Shown piece after piece: positions 23,488 to 35,025 of a DNA stretch of 64,000 nucleotides; position 1 is the stretch's first letter; every line of letters starts with the position of its first letter. The notes below the pieces were generated by a model. That model made no database searches. It was not told the DNA's origin and was given only the letters and a program-made list of their open reading frames with translations. Source of the DNA: Plasmodium coatneyi (lineage: Eukaryota > Apicomplexa > Aconoidasida > Haemosporida > Plasmodiidae); assembly GCF_001680005.1 (NCBI RefSeq), contig NC_033563.1, forward strand, positions 124,001 through 188,000. The letters are read 5' to 3'. A program made the translations under genes and the position numbers.

Positions 23488-24371
23488 ATGTGCAGCAATA
23501 CAAATTTGTACAACACGTTTGCAAGAAAATCATCTTTAAATGGCGACTTAACGAAACATAAGTTCGAGCGTTTACGCCGCAATGGAAACAGAACTACTCG
23601 ATTTTCTAAGCTTTTATTGACATGCGCCTTGGTCCTTCTATGTCTATTGCCGTAAGTGGAAAGAGCAAATGGTCATTCTGTAATCAACCATAATTTTTAC
23701 ATTTGTGAAGCACTGTTTTTTTGTACAAAAATGTGCATACAAATGGTCTGTCCAAAATTTTTTGCATTTGTTTACCGTTCCTTACAACTGTTCTACATGT
23801 ATACGTATAAATCCCCCCACACAGGGCGTTCACCCAACGAGGAGGTTCTATTTCCGAAATGCAACTTAGCAACAATGCGAGAAGCTTGGCAATGCAGAAA
23901 ATGGGAAGAGATCCCTGGTCTGGTCCTTCAAGAAGCGTCTTAGACGATCCTGAATTTCAAATTATTGTAGAAAAGTGGGCCGATTTTGAGAGCAGGATGC
24001 AAAAGAAATGGGAATACATAGATTACCTAGAATATGATGCATGGTATAAACTCATGTTTGGAACCTGGTTAATAGGATTTCTAATGATGGACAAAGCATC
24101 CGACATTACACGCATGTTTGAGACTTGGATAGATATGTGCCAAATAATGGGAATGAAACGTACGCATAAAAATCAAGAAGACAACGAAATTTTAGTTGGG
24201 GTCATGAAAAAACTGAAACATAAAGCTTTCAATAAATTAATTAAAAACTGGGATGTCGAGGTAGAAGATTACTGGAATGATATCGTAAGAATGAAGATGG
24301 AAAAAAATATGGAATGGTGTAATTATCTAAGAGAAAAATGTAACGCTTGGATAAGCTACCATTTCAGTTGA
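23488..24371 (+). CDS. Trp-rich candidate exported protein, two exons
   Basis: Exon 1 is 23488-23651 (54 codons plus 2 nt, donor GTAAGT). Exon 2 is 23825-24371 (acceptor CCACACAG). The phases fit (CC+G = Pro), giving 236 aa. Exon 1 is basic (FERLRRNGNRTTRFSK) followed by a hydrophobic segment LLLTCALVLLCLLP. The first residues of exon 2 include ARSLAMQK, which has R and L in PEXEL spacing but Met instead of E/Q/D at position 5, so export by the classical motif is uncertain. The rest is helical with ten spaced Trp (EKWADFESRMQKKWEYIDY, FETWIDMCQ, KNWDVEVEDYWNDI, MEWCNYLREKCNAWISYHF), reminiscent of tryptophan-rich antigens or a diverged PHIST domain. I cannot decide between these families. Confidence 0.7.
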
Positions 24372-26167
24372 ACGACTCCAATATCGAAAGGCGCTTTATA
24401 TTTCTTTAAATTATGAATAAGAAAACCATCTTTATGAAGCCAAGCTGAAGATGTCCCAAATGTTTTAACGTACAGTGCTCAATATGTACATATGTACCGA
24501 TACATGTGACTCCAAACACATTTAGGCCTGATGCAAATATGTGTTAATCCTAATCCATATGATATACAACAAAAAAATACAGAACATTTCAAGTGCCATG
24601 AAACAAACCCCACTGAGCATCTTCGCAGCTAGTATAAATAATTGCCAATAGCTCAATAAGTGTACCCCTATTCGTACACTTTAACCACTACTACACAGAT
24701 GAGTCCTTTGTCTTGGCCATTCACTCTATAAGTAACATATATGATGAAACTCCTATTGGCATGGGGTAATAAGTGCAACAAATATATATGTGCACTGCTC
24801 ATGTTTAAATGAAGTTTCTTCTAATTTTATTTGTTCATTTCTTTGCATGGCGTATCGCTAAGAGGACCCAAAACCTACTAAGTACAGCATAATTAAAAAA
24901 TTAACTTATTTTTTCGTCACGCCAACGTACAGTTAAATTCCCTTGTTTTTAAAAGATTACTTTTTTTTGTTGTTTCACGTGTTGTTTGCGCATTTATGAA
25001 TATTCAAATTATTTATACGCACTAACTACACTTTAACAGTAATACTCATTTTTCTGTGCATTTTTAAACATACAAAGTGTCTCAAAGTGTCTATTTAGCG
25101 AAATGATTCGAAAAAAAATAAGGGAAAAAAGAGGTGTTTTTCTCAAAATTGTGCCTTTTGGGGTTTCCTTTATGTTACCCTTATATTTTCCTTCGAAGGA
25201 AGTATGTAATTTTTTTCAGCACCCCAAAATGAAAACCATTTAAACACCTTTCTGTGGTACATTCATGAAATATTTAAAAGGGAATATTCGCATTTTCTTT
25301 TACCTTCACCAAATGGTGTAATTTTATTAGTAATATATCCCTACTTATAACCCCGCAGTAAATGGATTAAATCATGATGGTGCATGTGTGGTTCACCCGC
25401 GATGGTTCCTCCTTACGTTGGTCCTTATTAAGAGCTTCGCCAGAATAATTAGGAAAATCCTAAAACACATTTTTCACCCGTTTTCCCATCAGCACATTCT
25501 CAAATGTGCATAGTGTATATATGACCCAAGTTTGCCTCCACTACTGGCAATAATGGTAATGCCCCCCAATATTTCACCTCCGCAAAATTCCCTGCGCCCA
25601 CAGTTTTGTTTGTACACATAAGGCATTCCATTTATTTAAGCCCTCTTCTATACTCAAATAATTAAGCAGAAGAATAGAAAATTCCCAAACGTTTCATTCA
25701 CATAAAAAAAGAAAAAAAAAAACGAATTCAGATCATGCACTTTTTACCTCTTTATAAAAAGAAAAAAAAAACACACAGTGTAAATTTTTATCCCCTTCTA
25801 CATGGATATAAGCAATTTATAAATACCCCCCAAAAGCTCTATCATAAGAACGTATTATTTGCAACTGGGCTGGCAAACAAAATGAACAATTTGGAACAGC
25901 ACTATATAGGCAAATACAAATGGTACAATTCTTCCTATGGTGAACAATATATGCCTATCGTGTTGCCGCTTTTAATATTTACCTACCAACAAGCTTCATC
26001 CTACAAATTAGCGTGACCAACTGTTCGCTAAATTGATTCCCTCCTTTGGTGTATACAATTATGTGCAGAAAAAATGACCACCCTTTTCTATCTCACAACA
26101 TGGCGTACGTACCAACACACACACACATTTCGCTTCCTCCTTCTAAAACTGTTCAACGTAGAGAAGC
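24372..26167. other. Gene-free boundary between subtelomeric and core genes
   Basis: No coding region recognised. This AT-rich interval separates the last gene of exported-protein style (24371) from the first conserved core gene (27292-26168). It has no telomere-like repeat. Confidence 0.5.
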
Positions 26168-27292
26168 TCAAAACTGCAGAATTTTCCTCGAAGCCAAATC
26201 GCTCTCCTTCAATTCCTTAACCAACTTGTCGTTGTATATGTTCCTAATTATGTCCGAGTGGCTATAATTCTTGACATGCCCATATACGTACAAATCGTGC
26301 AGTATTTTTTGTATGGGGAAATAAAAAGGAAACGCAAAAAAGTTATAATTTGAAAATGGCGGGAATAATATTTGAAGGGAAAAGTGATTTATTGGCGAAG
26401 GGTACGAGCAGCCGACGTACAAATATTTTTTCAAACTTTTTATTTTATTTTTAACACTCACATCTTCTAGTTTTTTAAAAAATCTACACAACGCCGGTTT
26501 GTCCTTAACATTTTTTAACACATCTATATATATATTCTCATAATTTTCATTCAGTTTTTCAATAATGTTATTTTCGTTTACATTTTCTAGATGACTCTCC
26601 TTCTCATTACTCCCATTCTGCAAAACCATGTTTTTTTTTTTCTCCTTAATGATTGTGTTGAGTTCGAACAAAATATCTACAAGCTCGTCATTGTAATCCG
26701 CGTCGACCTTGGTGGACACATTATACATGTATCTGTAGTGAACTAATTTCCCTTTGCTAATTAGAAGAAAATACAGAAATATATCAATCACAAAGTACAC
26801 ATAGTTGTACAAATGCAACAAGCAGTTTATGTTCTTCCTCTTTAAATTCTTAACATCATACATAATGCCTTTAAATAAAACCATAAGGTTAAGACAGGAA
26901 TTGCTATGGGGATTATTTAATATGATATAATCATAACAATTGTAATAAACATACAATTTATCACAATTATTTATCAGCCCCTTTTTAAGGCGAATATATT
27001 TATCGTCAATTTCGACATTATTCAATAACGGTGCGGAAAAGTTATTACTTCTTACAGATTTTCTGTCAAAAAGCTTCCACTCCTTTCGTACATTTATGAT
27101 ATCTGTAAAAATGGTGTTCTTTATTAATCTGATATCATTGTCGCTTAGTAAGCTATCACAGTACACACACTTGTTTACATTATTTATGTTTAAACTTGTG
27201 CAGTTGCTGCACACCTTTTTATATAATCTGTTTGTGTAGTATTTTTTTTTTTCACACGAGTAGTATATTTGCCTCTTTGCAATTCTTATCAT
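26168..27292 (-). CDS. Conserved protein with C4 zinc ribbon and HIT-like domain
   Basis: A single 374-aa ORF starting MIRIAKRQIYYS. Near residues 29-45 a C4 zinc-ribbon pair is visible (CSNC...CVYC). Residues ~115-180 read like the first half of a HIT (histidine triad) fold: YDYIILNNPHSNSCLNLMVL, then a basic loop and an amphipathic helix. Residues ~290-320 read like the second half: YVGCSYPSPINHFSLQILFPPF. In active HIT enzymes this position has H-x-H-x-H or H-x-H-x-Q; here it is H-F-S-L-Q, so the central catalytic His is replaced by Ser. A charged linker (~220-280) separates the halves. It may bind nucleotides without hydrolysing them. It is the first core-type gene from the left end. The HIT call is mine by eye and needs a profile search. 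Confidence 0.65.
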   Translation of the reverse strand: MIRIAKRQIYYSCEKKKYYTNRLYKKVCSNCTSLNINNVNKCVYCDSLLSDNDIRLIKNTIFTDIINVRKEWKLFDRKSVRSNNFSAPLLNNVEIDDKYIRLKKGLINNCDKLYVYYNCYDYIILNNPHSNSCLNLMVLFKGIMYDVKNLKRKNINCLLHLYNYVYFVIDIFLYFLLISKGKLVHYRYMYNVSTKVDADYNDELVDILFELNTIIKEKKKNMVLQNGSNEKESHLENVNENNIIEKLNENYENIYIDVLKNVKDKPALCRFFKKLEDVSVKNKIKSLKKYLYVGCSYPSPINHFSLQILFPPFSNYNFFAFPFYFPIQKILHDLYVYGHVKNYSHSDIIRNIYNDKLVKELKESDLASRKILQF

Positions 27293-28409
27293 TTTCTTTA
27301 AAGCGGTTTTCTAAGGGTGGCGTCTGAAGCGAGTTCCCCCTTTTTTTTTTTTTTTCTCGTAAAGAGTAAATGATGCTGTTTTAATTTGTTACACCGTCAT
27401 ATTTATCAAAAATGTGAGGAACTTAAAAGAGCGTCCGGAAAAATTATTTCTTTTTTCAACTTTCTCCAAATTTGGCACTTAAAGTTAAGTGGCTAATGGT
27501 ATTCTTCTTCACAAAATTGTTTTTCGTAAAATGGCATCCTTTTTTTCCTTCCCTCCTGCATTTTATTCTCAAATGATTCTGTTCGTCCACTCTACCCCCC
27601 ATGTTATTTTTCAACACTTCCTTATTTCTTATTCTGCTTGTTTCCTCCCTACAATGTGGCAAATTCGTTCTTCATTTAAAGCAGTTGAAAGGGCTTAATG
27701 CAAAGAGGAACTTAAAAATAGTAAGTACACCAAAGCAGGGAATGTTCACGCGCCCGTTTGTGCATTCCTATGTGAAGGCATTTCCGCCCAACTTCTGCAA
27801 TGATTACAAAATAACTAAGCGTTATCCTTCGCACAACATTTTTATTTTATATATAGATGCGAATACTTTATACAAAAAAAAGAAAATGTTGCTAAAGCAA
27901 TTTCTGCGAAGTTTAAAAAAAATAAATTCTGCACATCAAAGGGTGGAATAGCATGTTACGGTTATATAAAACACGTTTCATGCTTCAAAAAATATGTCAC
28001 ATAACAATGGAACAAATATCCCTTTTGCCATTCCTGTATGTGGCAACATTTTAATTTAAAAAACTGTACTTCTTTCACGACACGCTACGCCAATTTTAGA
28101 GGGAACATTTTAAAAAAAAAGGCGTTGCCGCGTCGCAACGCATGAATGTGGACTTGTAAGTACGAATAAGTCGAAGTGCGCGAATTTCTGCAAACCACAC
28201 GAATGCCACTGTCGTCATAATTACATGAGACTTGCTTTCCTTCTTTCTAAAGGTGCAAATATGCTTGACATAACAAAAAAAAAATAAAATAAAATAAAAT
28301 AACATTCGCGTTAGCAGTTACGCATGTGTATATACATGCATGATCGCATACACATGCGCAAAACAACGCACCAAACTCATTCCCGGTGAAATGGCGCAGT
28401 GGGGCCCGG
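27293..28409. other. Intergenic region with one tentative small ORF
   Basis: Lies between the 5' end of the zinc/HIT gene and the 3' end of PRP46. Apart from the tentative ORF at 27601-27951 I see no gene. It contains a T-run at 27340-27355 and a short TAAAA repeat (28280-28300). Confidence 0.5.
27601..27951 (+). CDS. Tentative small secretory-signal ORF
   Basis: A 116-codon ORF begins MLFFNTSLFLILLVSSLQCG, a convincing signal-peptide-like sequence, followed by basic residues (LKQLKGLNAKRNLK) such as follow signal peptides in apicoplast leaders. Downstream it stays open and is Lys-rich (YKKKKMLLKQFLRSLKK). A consensus donor GTAAGT at 27721 and an acceptor-like TATATATAG near 27857 could define an intron, but no splice form gave a clearly better product. 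It may be a small organelle-targeted protein, or chance. Confidence 0.28.
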   Translation: MLFFNTSLFLILLVSSLQCGKFVLHLKQLKGLNAKRNLKIVSTPKQGMFTRPFVHSYVKAFPPNFCNDYKITKRYPSHNIFILYIDANTLYKKKKMLLKQFLRSLKKINSAHQRVE

Positions 28410-30450
28410 TCAAAATTTGAAGCTCTCGTAGGGGTTCCACTTGATGGGGAAATTTTCGGGCGTCGCGTCTTCATTTTCTCTCCAAATCTGAGTGGGCACA
28501 AAAAAAAAAAAAAAGAAACGTTAATAGGCATGGTAACGGGCACGTTAACAGACACGTTAATAGGCACGTTAACGGGCATGTTAATAGGCACGTTTTGCAA
28601 ACGTAAAAATGAGTTTTTTCTTTTTTAACATCGAATTGTCACAAAGTAAGCAGAAATATGACAAACAAACCATGTGCCGTACATAAATACATGCACATAC
28701 ACACAACCCTTTCGCGTATGCGTTAGGGTTACTTCCCCCTTTTTCGCTCTACCTTAATGGACTTATCCCCGTGGGTTGTTATCAAGCGACTTTCACTTTT
28801 GTCGAAGGCCATGGCTAGTGTGGAATTTTCACACTCGACGGTCCCGGGGACCACTTTGTTTGATAACGTGTCATATTTATAACCGCTGGACCAATCGTAA
28901 AAGTGCAGCTGGCCATTGTTACTTCCCAGGATTAAAATAGACGAATCACTAAAATAGGAGTCCTGCTTAATTAAACTGCAATTAATTATCGAATTAAAGC
29001 CTGTAATGTTTCTATCAAATTCAGCGTCCGCTCCACACCACACTTTAACATTATCTGTGCCACAACTACAAAAACTATATTCAAAAGGATGAATAGACAG
29101 TGACCGAATACTTTTCTTATGATGTGTTAATGCTATTCTACACTTTCCATTATTTAAATCCCACAACCTTATCATTTTATCTTGAGACCCCGACACAACC
29201 TGTGGTTCAACAGATTGCGAACACAGAGACATAATAGTCCCCGTATGGCCTGATAATACAAAAATGGAGCTCTTTGTTCTAATGTCCCAAACTCTCACTA
29301 CGGCATCACGACCCCCACTCATGAGCACATCTAACGACGGGTGTAACGATAAACAGTACACACCTGACAGATGTCCATGATAATCTCTTATCACTTTATT
29401 GTATTCTAAATCCCAACATTTTACTCTGTTATCTTCCCCACAACTGAATAGATAAGGATTTCTCTTTGAAATTTTTATATCACGTATACTATTTATATGG
29501 CCAGTTAAGGTTAATTTTAATTTACACGTTGCTAAATCCCAGATTTTAATTAACCTGTCATTTGCACCAGTTGCAAACCATTCGTTGCTTATGTCCACGT
29601 CGACACAGTTTACCCACCCTGAATGACCTAAAATTACTCTGTATAATTTGTATGGAAAGTGCCACTTGGGTTTTTTTATTTTTTTATAAATATCCAACGT
29701 TTTTATGTTCTTCAGCGCATCACTACTTAGTACACTGTCGTCCGACTTTTTTATAATCGGTCCACTGTGTACTTCATTTCTTGGCTGATTTACAAAGGGT
29801 AAAATGCTATTCTTTTCATTATTATTTTTGGCCAACTCTCCCGTCTGATTGGTTATCAGGCTTTCCTTCATGTAGTTTAAATCATGTCCTATATCGTCCT
29901 GCGTAACTGTGTCATCATTTATAATGCTACTTATGATGGAAGATTTTTTTTTTTTCTTCTTTCTTTCCTTTCCCCTTTGTGCATCATCCTTTTCAATTTT
30001 TTTTAAATATAATTTTTTAACAGAAGAATATTCATCCAATTCTTTCATGTTTATATTCACTTTTATGGACGTTAATTTTTTTATAACATTTTCTCTCAAG
30101 TTTTGTTTTCTTGAATTCAGTTCATTTTCCTTGTACATTTCTTCTTGACTCTTGGTGGTTGTCCCATCTGAAATTGCCAAGGTGGATATTTCTTTTAAAT
30201 CCTTTATTCTCTTATCCTCATCCTGCTCCACCTTAGCAATTCTTTCATTTATGTTCGTGTCATATGCAAGGAGGCTATAATTAAACGGCGTTAGTATGTC
30301 ATTTCCCACGAACATGTTCTTTGACAAGCATAAGCTCTTCCTTAGCATGTTTGTTTCCCTTTCGTTTTCCTTAACATTTTCAATTTCGTTGTCATTACCA
30401 CTACCATTGTGATCTGTTCCCTGTTCGGCGTCTAGAGAAGCATTTTTCAT
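28410..30450 (-). CDS. PRP46: Pre-mRNA splicing factor PRP46/PLRG1 (PRL1), WD40 protein
   Basis: Exon 1 is 30450-28753 (566 codons, donor GTAGAG after ...DKSIK). Exon 2 is 28487-28410, reading IWRENEDATPENFPIKWNPY and ending ESFKF. They join in phase 0 to give 591 aa. The terminal exon matches the conserved C-terminus of PRL1 proteins, so the intron-retaining end ...VERKRGK is wrong. The N-terminal ~260 residues are charged and low-complexity. The C-terminal half has about seven WD40 repeats (GHSGWVNCVDV, GANDRLIKIWDL, GHINSIRDIKI, GHLSGVYCLSLHP, GGRDAVVRVWDIR, GHTGTIMSLC, GSQDKMIRLWDL). In yeast and human this protein is part of the Prp19/NineTeen complex needed for spliceosome activation. 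Nuclear. The neighbouring SRPK also serves splicing. Confidence 0.92.
28519..28590. repeat. 12-bp minisatellite inside the PRP46 intron
   Basis: Six tandem 12-bp units of CGTTAAYRGGCA type (variants CGTTAATAGGCA, TGGTAACGGGCA, CGTTAACAGACA, CGTTAACGGGCA, TGTTAATAGGCA) lie in the last intron of PRP46, next to an A14 tract. Because 12 is divisible by three the array is open in several frames, which creates spurious ORFs. Confidence 0.85.
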
Positions 30451-33400
30451 TTCTATCCTTTAAAATAAATTATATTATTTTTCAGGGTGGAAGACGACTT
30501 CGTTCTGCTGCATCACAAATTAATGACGCTGTTATCAATCGAAATGGTAACAAGATCGAGTAGTACTCTGCTTCCTCTTCTATCGAAAAAAACTAAGCGG
30601 GTGATTTACATCCCACTGCCATTCAATATTACAATGTGGGGAGTCATGTCAACCGTAGAACTTCACATTCAGCATGACGTCGACTGAGCGCAACCTATAA
30701 CAAACGCGCAACACAGTTTTAACAGAGAATAACTTCACCAACATGGTACGCCATGTAATGAAGCAAACCCACGTAAATGTAAAACAATCATATATGTTAA
30801 AAAAACATGGCGCCCTTATTTTTTTTTTCACAAAATATATGGCATTTTAATGTACATCAGATGATAATAAAAAAGGGCACCTTGACATATAGTACGTGCG
30901 GCATATTGCCTTTTCCTGGTCCAGTGGAACAGCAGCGAAGGCAGCAAAATGCAGAAGCCCACGCGAACGGTGTATTTAAAAGTGAAAATTAAGGAAAGGC
31001 CAAATGTGAAACGTAAAAAATAAAAAAGTTCTTTCAATTCATATGAACAAAATGTTTTTCCTTTCCGAGAAAGAGAAACCTTTAAGATTTATTTGCTATT
31101 ATTTTTCCATCTTTCGAAATTAACCTGAGATTACCTTATAAAAATTGTAAAAATATCCAAAGATGGGCAGCAAAATGAGTGGTACAAAAAATATAAAAGA
31201 AAGAAATCGTCTCTTATGCTACAATAAGCATAATTATGTTGCGTTGCCAGTGGAATCCCCACGAAATTTACGTGATTGTGTAAAATATGTGATTATACAA
31301 ATCAACACCGCGTGATATTCTTTACTGAAAAAGGAACTACAGAAAAATGTCCCACTTTTTTACAAAACCGTTGCTAAACTCATACAGTAAAATTTTTGAC
31401 TTTTTAAAATTATGCTACTACTAAAGGGGCAAATGGAAAGAGCAGATCCAAAGGTGAAAGCTTTTCTATATAATATGTAAGAAAAAACTAGTCGCACACT
31501 TTGTGTACAATTGCAAAAATTGTGGACAGTTACCTCTAAATAGATAAAATAGACGAGGCAGCATTTATGCTACGGCCTAATGCGCCGAACGAACATGTGA
31601 GAAGGTGTTACATTGCAATTTAAAATCGGAAATTTGTTCCATTTTTCTAAATAGCTAAAAATGCCTTTTCGTCGTAATCGAAAAAGGAAAGAAAGAAAAA
31701 AGGCAACGTTGGGAATGTTTAACCTGTGTTTACAGTAAAATGTAGGAAGCGTACGTAGCCTTTTAAAAAGTCAAGCGTAACCGTGGAAATTCTCAACTAA
31801 ACCTCTAGCAGTTTGTTAGTCACAATGCAGCACACACTTCTGTGAAACGTGCACCTTACTTACGTTATATATATACATAAATATTTTTGTATGCTTTTAC
31901 GGAGCTACAAAGGACCTTAAAATGAATACATAGGATTTCACACAATTAAAAAATTTCCCCCCTTTCGTACCTTTGCCAAATAATTCTTTAGAGTTCTGGT
32001 TTGGGCAATTCCGTTCGATGCGCATAATTTAAAAAGCACGGGAGAGCGTCTAAACCGCACTCATTTAGTTGCGTTAGGTGAGCCGAAAGGTGGCACAAAG
32101 CAGGTACACCTACCTTTATGAATTCGTGTTTGCATACACACATTCCTAATTGAACTTACATTTAAATTTCTATTTACATGCGTACACGAGCACACGTCCT
32201 TTTGTGCTTATCTTACCCGTAAAAGTAACTTTACAATTCTTTCATAACCAGTTACGCGCCATAAAAAGGTGCATGCACGTACACGCTGCTGTGAAAATCG
32301 ATTGAGATACACACTTAGGCAGTTAAGAGTCCGTTCGACCATTTTGTCAATTAAATACCCACACTTTTGCTGTTGCTTTTTCGTAAGCCAACATCTCTTC
32401 ATATTTTTTAGACTCATTCCTTCGCCAGTATGTATATGTATATAAGCTAATTGTTACAATATGAGCATCCATATGCCACATTTTTTTAAAAACAATTTTA
32501 ACTGGAAATTTTATGCATATGAGCAAACAGCATACGTACACATACAAGTGCTGACGCTTTACTCGTGAACAGTAAAAGGGGCCGAAACTTTTCAGTTCCG
32601 CGAAAAATGCAATTCTGCCTATGTCCCACGCAACACACGCCCTGCGGTTGGTAATTAAAAAAACAAAGGAAAACAAGCCTTAAATGAATAGCCGGCAAAC
32701 ATTTGAGAAATATACATACGACGAGGGAGGCACAAAATTGTATGTGCGAAATTATTACTCGAACGCAACAATTTTATGAGCTTTTTTTTCCCGCTACATA
32801 TACATGTACATATACGTACGTTAATAATGTATAAGCTTTTTTGTCCCTGCTGAATTTTTTTTTGTAAAATTGAAAAAAATCATTTTAAATTTACTTCTTG
32901 TACGCTTCTCTTTTATTAAAGTCGTATAATATAATTTATATACATTATATATATCATTTGCTTTCCATTTAACCCATTTTTATTTTTTTTTTTCATAAAG
33001 TACCTTTTTTTTTCCTCCCTACTGTTTTATTCCATACATGCGAATGCGGTTTGCCAAGCCAAAACATAAATTTGTGCTTATCATTCCAAGTACAGAAAAA
33101 TAACAGCTTATCCGTTTGTTTTATACATCCAATTGACAGCTTATTTTAAAATGTTTCGGAAATTTAGGAAAAAGTGAAGGCCTTATTTGAGGATAATATT
33201 GCGCCTTTTTGTACAATATAAATCTGCTCTGGGAGTATGAAAGCCCTTATTTTTTTTTATTTCATTTCGGAAAAAATATAAAAATAAAGTTGGCAAGAAA
33301 GGAAAACTTTTAATAAGGCACATACATTTAATCACATTTCTACCAGCACAGTTAACATTATATAGTTAACGTAATGCATATGAATTTACAAAAATGCCTT

Positions 33401-35025
33401 TTTAATTTTTTTCCCAAATGCAAATCAACGCAAACAAATTTCCACGGAGTACGCCCAACCTATGCCAAATTGTAATAAAAAGCAAGCCAATTCCCCCAAG
33501 TATAGATAAAATATAGTAATAACATATATAACATATTCTACTCATATTTACGTACAAAGGGGGATAATATTTCTGTGAATAGAAGTAATAAATGAAGGTA
33601 GATAAAATCTTACCATGGATTGTGAAAAGGAAAAAAAAATTGATGTCATTTGTCAAATTTGAGAATTAAAAAAAATCATGAATAAATGTGGTTATATCTT
33701 GCATTTTAATTGATCAACGGGAATTGAGAAGAAGACAAACGATTAATGGTTTCTCCATTTAATTGTTTACATTGAGAACACAAAAAATGAACGTACCAGT
33801 TTTATGCAAACCATGTGATCTTCCATTAGCATTTTCAGAAAATAAAAAAAAAAGTTTTTTTTTTCTTAACAATTTATATGTATTCAGTGTGTTTGCGTGA
33901 GACTGCTAACTTTATTTCATCGTTTAATTTTTCATTTTGATGAAATATCTATTTGTACAATTCCAGAGATATGCTCTACGTATGCATATATGTATATATA
34001 TACATATATATGTTTATATACATATACGAAGTGTCAATAGAACACTTTAACTCCCATGCCCTGACCCATTACGTACAATTTTTCATTTGCTCCATTTTCC
34101 CCCCCACAATAGCGTTCCATTTTACAATCTATTGTCGACGAATGAAAAGAACTGTGTAAGACTGCTTATGCATTTTTATTAGCCCCTTTTGTTACATCTG
34201 TTAAAGCATTATATTATTGTTGAATGACCACGTGCCCATATTTTCGTGGCCAAGTGTTCCTCGCGAATATTCGTTACATCACACGCCTGAATAATGAGGA
34301 GACTACGTAATACATTTTTTCCATTGAAAATTTAGTGGACTATATATATACCCCCCGAATGGGAAACCAAATTTCGTTATTTCCAATTCATTTATTGTAC
34401 TGCTCTGCCAAAATGATTTAAGCGCCACTTGTCTTATATCATTATTTTTTTTTTATCCGTTCGTTAATATTATCATGGTACAATCGTTGTGATCACAGAA
34501 AATTGGACGCTCTTCTCTACTTTTGAAAGTGCCTCCATAGCATATGACGAAAGTATATGCTCTAAGAATGTGCATACATGCGATCCTGCCCTCGTGCATG
34601 TGTTCCATACGTTCACCACATATATCTATCCGTAGCAATAATTATATTTTATGCTGCTAAATATATGCAAAATTTTTCAAAAGAAAATTTAAGGAAAAGG
34701 AGCAGAAAATTACATATTTATATCTTTTTTTTTCGTGCCTCCACATGCCCCACGAACGAATAACAGTTCGTTTGTAAAAATAGCTTAAAAGCTCTTCTAC
34801 ATTTAATTTGTAGAACTGTAGTGTGAGGTGGATCAAGACGATCCAAACTGTAACCCCCCACCCTTCTATTTAACCCTTTCTAAAATACGCGTGCACAGTG
34901 GTATATACGTAATATACACATGCATAATTGCGTATACGTGTGCATGTGTTGAACTGAAGGAAAGGGAAGAGAGAAACGAAAGGGACATTCAAACAACAGA
35001 TACTCATCCAGATATTTCCGAAACA
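30451..35025. other. Long intergenic region between PRP46 and SRPK (divergent promoters)
   Basis: About 4.6 kb between two divergently transcribed genes, presumably holding both promoters and 5' UTRs. No coding signal recognised. Contains T- and A-runs and an AT/TG microsatellite (about 33983-34030). An in-frame extension upstream of the SRPK start (34828-35025) has no ATG. Confidence 0.5.
33983..34030. repeat. TA/TG microsatellite upstream of SRPK
   Basis: Tract of TATATATGTATATATATACA type, about 1 kb upstream of the kinase start codon. Probably length-variable. Confidence 0.6.

Noticed and set aside
28247..28600. Minus-strand 117-codon ORF
   Set aside because: Formed by the 12-bp intronic minisatellite and the wrong frame of the PRP46 terminal exon.
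34828..35025. Upstream extension of SRPK
   Set aside because: No ATG in this part; it begins at GTG and the text is unlike kinase N-termini. The first in-frame ATG is 35026.
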